A stretch of 11,477 nucleotides of DNA from Bryobacterales bacterium (GTDB lineage Bacteria > Acidobacteriota > Terriglobia > Bryobacterales > Bryobacteraceae). The position numbers were made by a program, and so were the translations under genes. Below, piece by piece: positions 1-5,530 of the stretch. A model generated the notes under the pieces. The model searched no databases, was not told the DNA's origin, and worked only from the letters and a program-made list of their open reading frames with translations. The stretch's first letter is position 1, and every line of letters begins with the position of its first letter. Where the stretch lies: contig PLGA01000624.1 in the NCBI GenBank assembly GCA_003139735.1, forward strand, positions 1-11,477, given 5' to 3'.

Positions 1-2010
1 CTGGAAGAGATGCGCGGCATCGCCGACGGCGCTTCCGACGCAGGCGCCAGATGGCAGGGCCGCCGCATCGACCTGCTGGATATCGTGGTGGCCAATGTCA
101 CCGTCGAAATGGGCGAGTTGCGTTCCGCGGTCTCCGTGACTCCTACGGGTCTCGAAGGCTTCACCTTCGACAAGCCGGAATACCTCGATTCCCAACGCAC
201 CTCGGTCCTGGACCATTGCAGCGCCTTCGCCGCCACCGGACCCGCCACGCGCGATGGCAAGATGATCGTCGGCCACACAACCTGGTGGCCGCTGACCCTC
301 GCCGAGCAGACCAACGTGATGCTCGATATCCAGCCCGACAAGGGACATCGCGTGCTGATGCAGAGCTATCCCGGCGGCATCGAGAGCGGCACGGATTGGT
401 ATCAGAACGACGCGGGCATGGTCCTCACCGAGACCACCATCCGCCAGACGCCGTTCAATGCGCAGGGAACGCCGGTTGCCTTCCGCGCCCGTCAGGCCAT
501 TCAGTACGGCGGCAATATCGACCAGGTTGTGCAGTATCTGGGCGCCCGTAACAACGGCCTGTATACCAACGAGTGGCTGATCGGCGACGCCAAGAACAAT
601 GAGATCGCCATGTACGAACTGGGTACCAGCCACACGAGGCTGTGGCGCAGCTCGAAGAACGAGTGGTTCGGCGACACGCCCGGCTTCTACTGGGGCGACA
701 ACAACGCCAAGGATCTGGCCGTGCGCCTGGAGGACTATCCCGACCCGCACGGCGCGCCTGAGTTCATCCCCTATGTCCCCGCCATCCGCGACTTGGCCTG
801 GAAGGATCTCTACAACCAGTACCACGGCCGGATTGACGAGCAGTTCGCGTTCACCGCGTTTCGCACCGCCCCCCTGGTGAGCGCCAGCGCCATGGATGCC
901 AAGGTGGTAACCGCCGACATGGCCTCGCGTCTCATGGTCTGGGCCGCCTTAGGCAAACCCAACCAGCGCGAATGGACGCCCGGCAGCTCCAGCTACGCGA
1001 AGAACGATGGCCTATATCCCTCCGGCTACTACCTGTTCCGTGGCGCGGACCATGGTTTGTCGTGGCCCGAGGAGCCAGCCGCCACGGCACGCGTGGCTTC
1101 TCCGCCAGCCGCGAGTCCGGTCGATAGCGAACGTTTGTGGAAGGGCTGGCTGCTTCCCGCTTCGCCGGCCGACACGTGGTTCGTAGCAGGTTCCGCGGCC
1201 TACCGCCAAATGCTGCAATCGGGTGACGTGGCGCGCGCCATGGCGGCCCGCCGCGCCGTCTATCGTGGCCTCAAACTCGGCCCGGAGAACGATTCCACCA
1301 GTGTCCAACTGGAGAGCGCCAGGGGCGTTTTGTTCCTCGACGCGCTGCGCCTCAAGTTGGGCGACGGCGCCTTCCTGAAGCTGATGTCCGATTACTTCAC
1401 GGCCAACGCCACCAAGACCGTCACCGCGCAGTCGTTCCTGGATCAGGCTGGAACGGCGTTCGACGTCCCCGAGCCCGGCGACGGGCCGGCCTACCTGACC
1501 ACCGACATAGGCCGCCGCCTGGCGACAGCCGCGATCGTCTACGGTACCCTCCGCGACGCCGGCGCCAACCGCTACGCGGCCGAGCAGATGCAAAACCGCT
1601 TCCTCGACCAGTTCGAAAGCAGAGTGCCTGTTTACAAGGATTTCGAAACGTCCAGCGATCTCCTGCAACACCGCGACGTGGTTTTCGTCGGACGTCCGGA
1701 GGCCAACTCCGCGCTGGCCGCCTGGGCCGAAAAGCTGGGGATCGAATACCAAGGCGCCGCCTTCAGGATCGATGGCGAATGGCACGCTTCGGAACGCGAA
1801 GCGCTCCTGCTGGCCGCCCGGAATCCGCTCGACGCTTCACACATGGTGCTGGTGGTCGCCGGCAACGACGCCCTCCGCACCGTGAAGGCCACGCGCGCGG
1901 AAGCCCAAGCCGAGTACGTGCTCTATAACGAAGGGGCGCCGCCCGCCGCCGGCTTCATCGGCATGGGGACAGCCAGCGCCCGACCCGCCGCTGGGAGGCG
2001 CAGGCAGTAA
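1..2010 (+). CDS. C45 / phospholipase B-like Ntn hydrolase with M1-like C-terminal region (5' partial)
   Basis: The frame is open to base 1 (codons for Leu-Glu-Glu precede the Met at base 10). The text around that Met looks internal to the family, so I treat the gene as cut by the window edge. The N-terminal ~370 residues look like an Ntn-fold acyltransferase/amidase of the C45 / phospholipase B-like type. The likely nucleophile is the Cys of DHCSAF (codon 217-219), followed by GHTTWW, SYPGGIESGTDWY and NNGLYTNEWLIGD. In this family, autocleavage before Cys exposes the nucleophile, which attacks amide or ester bonds. Roughly residues 380-550 (Met at base 10 = 1) resemble the region of M1 aminopeptidases after the zinc site (DTWFVAGSAAY, then SARGVLFLDALRLKLGDGAF), but no HExxH is visible, so that part is probably non-catalytic. 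Any signal peptide would lie outside the window. The substrate is unknown. The gene converges on the toxin remnant 21 bp downstream. Confidence 0.8.
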   Translation: MEEMRGIADGASDAGARWQGRRIDLLDIVVANVTVEMGELRSAVSVTPTGLEGFTFDKPEYLDSQRTSVLDHCSAFAATGPATRDGKMIVGHTTWWPLTLAEQTNVMLDIQPDKGHRVLMQSYPGGIESGTDWYQNDAGMVLTETTIRQTPFNAQGTPVAFRARQAIQYGGNIDQVVQYLGARNNGLYTNEWLIGDAKNNEIAMYELGTSHTRLWRSSKNEWFGDTPGFYWGDNNAKDLAVRLEDYPDPHGAPEFIPYVPAIRDLAWKDLYNQYHGRIDEQFAFTAFRTAPLVSASAMDAKVVTADMASRLMVWAALGKPNQREWTPGSSSYAKNDGLYPSGYYLFRGADHGLSWPEEPAATARVASPPAASPVDSERLWKGWLLPASPADTWFVAGSAAYRQMLQSGDVARAMAARRAVYRGLKLGPENDSTSVQLESARGVLFLDALRLKLGDGAFLKLMSDYFTANATKTVTAQSFLDQAGTAFDVPEPGDGPAYLTTDIGRRLATAAIVYGTLRDAGANRYAAEQMQNRFLDQFESRVPVYKDFETSSDLLQHRDVVFVGRPEANSALAAWAEKLGIEYQGAAFRIDGEWHASEREALLLAARNPLDASHMVLVVAGNDALRTVKATRAEAQAEYVLYNEGAPPAAGFIGMGTASARPAAGRRRQ

Positions 2011-2031
2011 CCGCGGCGCACTGGCGGGCTC

Positions 2032-2199
2032 TCACGCACGGCGCATACTTGCGGGGATGATCGCCGTGACGCGAATCTCGGTCGCGGCCACCGAGTAGTA
2101 GAAGAGAAAGCGGCCCGCAACGAAGTAACGATACCCTCGCGCCTCTCGCGGAAGCCCGGCAGAAATCTCCGGGACCCCCTCGGCAAAGAGAACGATCAC
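2032..2199 (-). pseudogene. ParE/RelE-like toxin remnant (C-terminal half only)
   Basis: This frame encodes 55 residues from a GTG that overlaps the antitoxin stop by four bases (GTGA). The product contains PEISAGLPREARGYRYFVAGRFLFYY followed closely by EIRVTAI, which matches the C-terminal strands of ParE/RelE toxins (compare the family pattern 'R.FPVGRYLIFYR...IEILRVLHGAR'). Intact members have about 85-100 residues, with two N-terminal helices that are absent here; the antitoxin gene occupies the space where they would be coded. I infer an internal deletion that joined the antitoxin end to the toxin's second half, leaving the toxin probably inactive. A genuine short protein is possible. 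The family call rests on a short stretch. Confidence 0.5.
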
Positions 2200-2450
2200 A
2201 GATCGTTACGGCGCTTGACCTCGTCCCATGTCGTGAAGCGCCCCTCGCGGAAACCGCGCTCGCCACGCTCCCGTTGGGCGAGTAATGCATCCCGGTGATC
2301 TTCTTCGCATACCGCTACAAAAGCTTCAATGCTCTCGTGGGCACGCAGGAGATCGCCTAGGGCCTTTCCCAGGTCGCCCTGGTAGTTCTGGGCTAGCCCC
2401 GACAGTATCCGGTCGCTCTCTTCGTCCAGATCGATCTGCCGACAGGCCAT
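2196..2450 (-). CDS. ParD-like ribbon-helix-helix antitoxin
   Basis: The gene encodes 84 residues from an ATG at 2450. An upstream in-frame TTG (2477) would add nine residues (MGASCYACY) that do not look conserved, so I prefer the ATG. The N-terminus (RQIDLDEESDRILSGLA, residues 4-20) fits the beta strand and first helix of a ribbon-helix-helix DNA-binding antitoxin. The C-terminus ends in RFTTWDEVKRR (71-81), a typical toxin-binding tail of ParD-like type II antitoxins ('...SWDEVKAR'). Such proteins bind their own operator as dimers and neutralise a ParE toxin. The partner downstream is only a half-length toxin, so the antitoxin may now be an orphan. I see no clear promoter or Shine-Dalgarno sequence; the gene begins 46 bp after the DUF1080 stop and could be read through from it. 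Confidence 0.65.
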   Translation of the reverse strand: MACRQIDLDEESDRILSGLAQNYQGDLGKALGDLLRAHESIEAFVAVCEEDHRDALLAQRERGERGFREGRFTTWDEVKRRNDL

Positions 2451-2496
2451 ATAACAAGCATAGCAGGAGGCGCCCAACTGGAAAGCGCTCTGGCGC

Positions 2497-3126
2497 CTAC
2501 TCCAAGGGCGTGAGCTTTATGTTCCGGAACGCCACTTCGAACCCTTCCGCTTCGAGGCCGATGTAGCCGCGCCGCAGCGCGATCCCGTGCACCTCGCTCA
2601 CCACCATGCCGTTCACGTCGAGGGTCACCGTGTCGCCCTGCACCCGGATGATGAAGTGATTCCACTCCCCGGCCGGCTTCACCCGGTTCTCCTTCATCTG
2701 GTTGCGCAGGTTGAAGCTCTTGATCGCGCCGTCCACCAGGTTGGTACCGAACAAATACGCCCCCGCCAGGCCCGTCTGCGCCTGGACCCACAATTCGCCC
2801 CAGCTCGACAAACGGATGCCGACGCCGCTGTTGTAGCGCTTCTCATCCGGGGTCCGAGGCGTAAAGCGCCAATCAAGTTCCAGGACGTAATCGCCCAGTT
2901 CCTGGTCCATTCGCAGCCATTCGTGCCCGCCCAGCCCGCTGCAGATCAGCGCATTCTGCTCCTTATCCACCCGCCATTGCATGGTGGGTTTCAGCCCGTC
3001 CGTGGCCGGGATGGCTACGCGCGTCCAGCCCTTCAGCGACTCGTCGGGCATCAGGTCAATGGTCTTAGCAGGCTGCGCCGCGGCCGCCGCCGCGCCCAGC
3101 AGGCAGAAAATCGGTAATCGATACAT
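2497..3126 (-). CDS. Secreted DUF1080 (3-keto-disaccharide hydrolase-like) protein
   Basis: The gene encodes 209 residues. The start is an ATG with a good Shine-Dalgarno sequence (AGAGGAG) about 3 bases upstream on the minus strand. Residues 1-17 are a signal peptide with a cleavage site near AAA-QPA, so the product is exported. The rest is one concanavalin/LamG-type beta-sandwich of the DUF1080 family: LKGWTRV (31-37), GDYVLELDWRF (78-88), YNSGVGIRL (98-106), GEWNHFIIRVQG (153-164) and GYIGLEAEG (188-196). DUF1080 proteins are common in Acidobacteriota and Planctomycetes, and some hydrolyse 3-keto sugars or bind carbohydrate. The exact substrate cannot be read from sequence. The gene diverges from the ECF sigma gene across 157 bp. 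No lipobox is present: Cys8 lies within the hydrophobic core without the expected context. Confidence 0.85.
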   Translation of the reverse strand: MYRLPIFCLLGAAAAAAQPAKTIDLMPDESLKGWTRVAIPATDGLKPTMQWRVDKEQNALICSGLGGHEWLRMDQELGDYVLELDWRFTPRTPDEKRYNSGVGIRLSSWGELWVQAQTGLAGAYLFGTNLVDGAIKSFNLRNQMKENRVKPAGEWNHFIIRVQGDTVTLDVNGMVVSEVHGIALRRGYIGLEAEGFEVAFRNIKLTPLE

Positions 3127-3207
3127 GAGCTCCTCTTAAACCGGGTTTGCGGTTCAGAATACCAGTTTCCCAGGAGATCGAGCTTCACACAAGCGAACCC
3201 CCGATTG

Positions 3208-3236
3208 GGAACTTTCCACTGGGGACGGAGTCTATA
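3208..3236 (+). promoter_or_regulatory. ECF-type (sigmaE-like) promoter upstream of the sigma factor gene
   Basis: A GGAACTT element (3208-3214) is followed after 15 bases by GTCTATA (3230-3236). This is very close to the classical ECF/sigmaE pattern (GGAACTT, ~15-16 bases, TCTRA/GTCTAA-type -10). It places transcription start near 3242, leaving a leader of about 40 bases before the GTG at 3284. Its position directly ahead of an ECF sigma gene fits autoregulation. The match is seen in the sequence; use by this particular sigma factor is inferred. Confidence 0.6.
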
Positions 3237-3283
3237 CGTATGCAAGGTCCGGAGTTTTCTGGTAATTTGAAGTCAGGCTGAAT

Positions 3284-3958
3284 GTGAGGCTCCCAGTGGC
3301 CGCTTCAATTTTGGACTTAAGCCCCGAACGGACGGCGGAAGTCTCGGAGGCTGTAGACCTCCGGTTGGTGCAATCCCTTCGGGAGGGTTCCGAATGGGCG
3401 TATGAGGAGTTGTTGACCAGGTTTCAGCAGCCGGTCTATGCGTTGGCGCTCCGCCTTTTGAGCGACCCGTCGGAAGCCGCCGATGTAGTCCAGGAAGTTT
3501 TTCTCAAGGTATTTCGCAACATCGGGAGCTTCCGCGGACAAAGTAGTTTGAGAACATGGGTTTACCGGATCACGGTCAACGAAGCGCACAACGCGCGGCG
3601 ATGGTTTTTCCGTCACCGGCGGCGGGAGGCGGAACCTGACTTGGGCCCTGAGGAAACCCGCGACTGGAGGGAGACGATTCCCGACGGGAGCCGGTCGCCG
3701 TTTGACGTGGCGTTCGACCGCGAACAACACGTGATGATCGAAGCGGCGTTGGAACGAATCAATCCGATTTTCCGCGAGGCCGTGGTGTTAAGGGACATTG
3801 CGGACATGAGTTACGAGGAAATCGCGAGGGTTTTGGGCGTCACCCTTGGGACTGTAAAATCCCGGATTCTGCGGGGCCGAGTGTCCCTGCGGGAGGAGCT
3901 CGCCGGAAGACTTCGAGGCAGCCGCTTTCTGCGATTGGCGCCCACAACGGCTGAGTGA
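3284..3958 (+). CDS. RNA polymerase ECF sigma factor (RpoE-like)
   Basis: The gene encodes 224 residues. The earliest possible start is a GTG at 3284, since an in-frame TAA lies 19-21 bases upstream; GTG 3296 and TTG 3311 are alternatives, and no strong Shine-Dalgarno sequence decides among them. Region sigma2 spans roughly residues 39-108 (DPSEAADVVQEVFLKVFRNI, then FRGQSSLRTWVYRITVNEAHNARR), which binds the core enzyme and the -10 element. Region sigma4 spans about 148-205 (LRDIADMSYEEIARVLGV, then GTVKSRILRGR), the helix-turn-helix that reads the -35 element. The linker is charged, and there is no sigma1.1 or sigma3, as expected for an ECF factor. The likely anti-sigma gene follows after 4 bp. 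A near-consensus ECF promoter lies ~50 bp upstream, so autoregulation is likely. The inducing signal is unknown. Confidence 0.92.
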   Translation: MRLPVAASILDLSPERTAEVSEAVDLRLVQSLREGSEWAYEELLTRFQQPVYALALRLLSDPSEAADVVQEVFLKVFRNIGSFRGQSSLRTWVYRITVNEAHNARRWFFRHRRREAEPDLGPEETRDWRETIPDGSRSPFDVAFDREQHVMIEAALERINPIFREAVVLRDIADMSYEEIARVLGVTLGTVKSRILRGRVSLREELAGRLRGSRFLRLAPTTAE

Positions 3959-3962
3959 AGCT

Positions 3963-4625
3963 ATGATCTGTGCAAATTCGTCAGAAATGGTTTCGTCGCT
4001 CCTCGACGGCGGATTGACTACCGGGGAGCAAGGGAAGGCGTTGGCGCACCTGGAATCCTGCAGAACCTGCAATGCCCGGTTTCAGTCTGCGTACCAGCTC
4101 CGCCAAAGCATGTTGGAAATGGATGGTCCCCCCATACCGGACGTACTGAAGGGCCAGTTGCGGGTGCTGTCTTCTCACGAGCGGGAACGGCGGCTGAGAC
4201 GCGCGAACCTCTCCGCGTTGATGCGGCATTGGGGTTCCTGGATTTGGCTTTCCTTCGACAATATGATGCGGCCCAGGGCCCTTCCTATCGCCGGCGGGGT
4301 GATTTCCGCTTTGCTTTTGGTGGGCGTGTGGTTCCCCGCCGTGGCTTCCAATCAGAGCTCCGATGACGTGCCGCTGGCGACCTGGGGCTACATCGGTCCC
4401 AGCCCGCTTGATGTCCGCGCCGCAGGCGGGGCCGGTAATGCGGTGGTGGAACTGACCATCGACGAACGCGGCCGGGTTGTCGATTACACGGTCACCAGCG
4501 GCAAGATGACGCCCGAATTGGGCGGGATGATTCTGTTTTCGCGCTTCAACCCCGCCACCTTGTTTGGCCGGCCCACCAGCGGCAAGCTGGTATACCGTCT
4601 CAGCCAGGTCAGCGTGATCGGCTGA
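3963..4625 (+). CDS. Zinc-finger anti-sigma factor, single-pass membrane protein with TonB-like C-terminal domain
   Basis: The gene encodes 220 residues, starting 4 bp after the sigma stop. The N-terminus has a zf-HC2/ZAS-type signature: Cys3, then His29-x3-Cys33-x2-Cys36 (HLESCRTC). This is the cytoplasmic zinc-binding anti-sigma domain that would hold the adjacent ECF sigma factor. One membrane segment covers about residues 106-128 (ALPIAGGVISALLLVGVWF). The periplasmic part (about 155-217) resembles a TonB C-terminal domain: NAVVELTIDERGRVVDYTV, a helix region, FNPATLFGRPTSGKLVYRL. In the family this would read 'V.V.VTIDE.GRV....V.SG...F.PA...GKPV'. TonB domains normally contact outer-membrane receptors, so the domain may be the sensor. 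That role is inferred. The zinc-finger and membrane assignment is fairly secure; the TonB-like assignment is moderate. Confidence 0.8.
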   Translation: MICANSSEMVSSLLDGGLTTGEQGKALAHLESCRTCNARFQSAYQLRQSMLEMDGPPIPDVLKGQLRVLSSHERERRLRRANLSALMRHWGSWIWLSFDNMMRPRALPIAGGVISALLLVGVWFPAVASNQSSDDVPLATWGYIGPSPLDVRAAGGAGNAVVELTIDERGRVVDYTVTSGKMTPELGGMILFSRFNPATLFGRPTSGKLVYRLSQVSVIG

Positions 4626-4636
4626 CGGCAAACGGC

Positions 4637-5380
4637 GTGCCACGCCCCAAGCTCGGACAACATTTCCTGATCGAGGGATCGGTGCTGGAACGGATCGCCG
4701 CCGCCGCGTGTCCCAAGCCGGAAGATCTTGTCATTGAGATTGGCCCCGGACGCGGCGCGCTCACCCGGAAGTTGTTGCGGCGGGCCGCCCGGGTGGTCGC
4801 GGTGGAAGTCGATCCGCACTTGGCCGAAGGCTTGAGGGCCGCCTTCGCGGACGAACCGCGGATCGAGATTGTCGAGGCGGACGTCCTGAAACTCGACCTG
4901 GCGCGTTTCGGCCGCGCTGTGATCGCCGGCAACCTTCCCTATTACATCACTTCTCCGATACTGGACCAGACGGCGCGTCTGGCGCCGCCGCGCGCTGTGT
5001 TTCTGGTTCAGAAAGAGGTGGCTTCGCGCCTGGCGGCGCATCCGGGCCAGCGCGATTACGGGTTCCTGACGGTGCGGACCGCCGTGTTCGCAGATGTGCG
5101 CCGGCTGTTCGATGTGAAGCCCGCGGCTTTCCGTCCGCCGCCCAAGGTGGATTCGGCCGTGGTGGTGCTCGAACCGCGCGCCCGAGCGCTTCCGGTGGAG
5201 GATACGGAAGCGTTTGTGCGTTTCGTCGGCCAGTGCTTTCGCCACAAGCGCAAGACCATCCGGAACAACCTGGCGGAGATCTACGGAAACCACGTGGTGG
5301 ATGCGTGGCCAGAGGCAGGCTTGCGCGCCGAGCAGATCGCCCCCGAAAAGTTCGCCGGCATTTACCAGCGCCTCCTTTAG
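4637..5380 (+). CDS. rsmA: 16S rRNA (adenine(1518)-N6/adenine(1519)-N6)-dimethyltransferase
   Basis: RsmA (KsgA) dimethylates two adjacent adenines in the 3' hairpin of 16S rRNA with S-adenosylmethionine, a late check on 30S assembly in the cytoplasm. The 247 residues carry the family signatures in order: KLGQHFL (5-11), SAM-binding motif I EIGPGRGALT (34-43), EVDPHLA (57-63), the catalytic NLPYYI (99-104), QKEVASR (125-131) and FRPPPKVDSAVV (165-176), then the C-terminal helical domain (FRHKRKTIRNNL). It is slightly shorter than E. coli KsgA but appears complete. The start is GTG, 11 bp after the anti-sigma stop, with no strong Shine-Dalgarno sequence, so translation may be coupled to the upstream gene. 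Its place in a sigma/anti-sigma operon is unusual for a housekeeping gene. Confidence 0.96.
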   Translation: MPRPKLGQHFLIEGSVLERIAAAACPKPEDLVIEIGPGRGALTRKLLRRAARVVAVEVDPHLAEGLRAAFADEPRIEIVEADVLKLDLARFGRAVIAGNLPYYITSPILDQTARLAPPRAVFLVQKEVASRLAAHPGQRDYGFLTVRTAVFADVRRLFDVKPAAFRPPPKVDSAVVVLEPRARALPVEDTEAFVRFVGQCFRHKRKTIRNNLAEIYGNHVVDAWPEAGLRAEQIAPEKFAGIYQRLL

Positions 5381-5470
5381 GCGTCCGGCATCGTGATATG
5401 CTGTCCAAATGCGGAAAGTTGGGTGACATGGGCCACTCGAGACTTCGCGCCGGGATAGCGACGTTTGTAA

Positions 5471-5499
5471 CTGAACTATGCGCGTCCCGCGTCTATATA
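5471..5499 (+). promoter_or_regulatory. Candidate sigma70-type promoter for the VWA-MoxR operon
   Basis: CTGAAC (5471-5476) and TATATA (5494-5499) are separated by 17 bases, the ideal spacing. The -35 is weak and the -10 is moderate. The predicted transcript would start near 5506, about 25 bases before the ATG at 5531. This is the only AT-rich patch in the intergenic region after rsmA (5381-5530). The rest of that region holds no gene or terminator that I can support. Confidence 0.4.
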
Positions 5500-5508
5500 T
5501 AGATCGGG
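5486..5508. promoter_or_regulatory. Dyad overlapping the -10 box (possible operator)
   Basis: A perfect 12-base palindrome, TCTATATATAGA (5492-5503), covers the -10 box and is flanked by CCCG (5486-5489) and CGGG (5505-5508). The flanks are offset by one base, so the outer symmetry is imperfect. A site of this kind could bind a dimeric regulator, but alternating TA runs form palindromes easily, so the functional claim is weak. Confidence 0.25.
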
Positions 5509-5530
5509 ACCGGCTTCCGACGTGGACTCC

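Noticed and set aside
2471..2497. Possible terminator hairpin after the DUF1080 gene (two GGCGCC boxes)
   Set aside because: The boxes are self-complementary and only six bases long, the longer stem has mismatches, and no T-run follows on the minus strand.
2285..2566. A 93-codon plus-strand ORF
   Set aside because: It overlaps the antitoxin and the end of the DUF1080 gene on the opposite strand, and its composition looks like a shadow frame.
3102..3105. Possible lipoprotein signal in the DUF1080 protein (Cys8)
   Set aside because: The residues before the Cys (LPIF) do not fit a lipobox, and the signal peptide core continues past it to a normal Ala-x-Ala site.
3240..3281. A 13-codon leader ORF upstream of the sigma gene
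   Set aside because: Its ATG sits at or before the transcript start predicted from the ECF promoter, so it would lack a leader, and nothing in it suggests regulation.
5398..5502. A 34-codon plus-strand ORF between rsmA and the VWA gene
   Set aside because: It has no Shine-Dalgarno sequence or recognisable product, and it runs through the candidate promoter.
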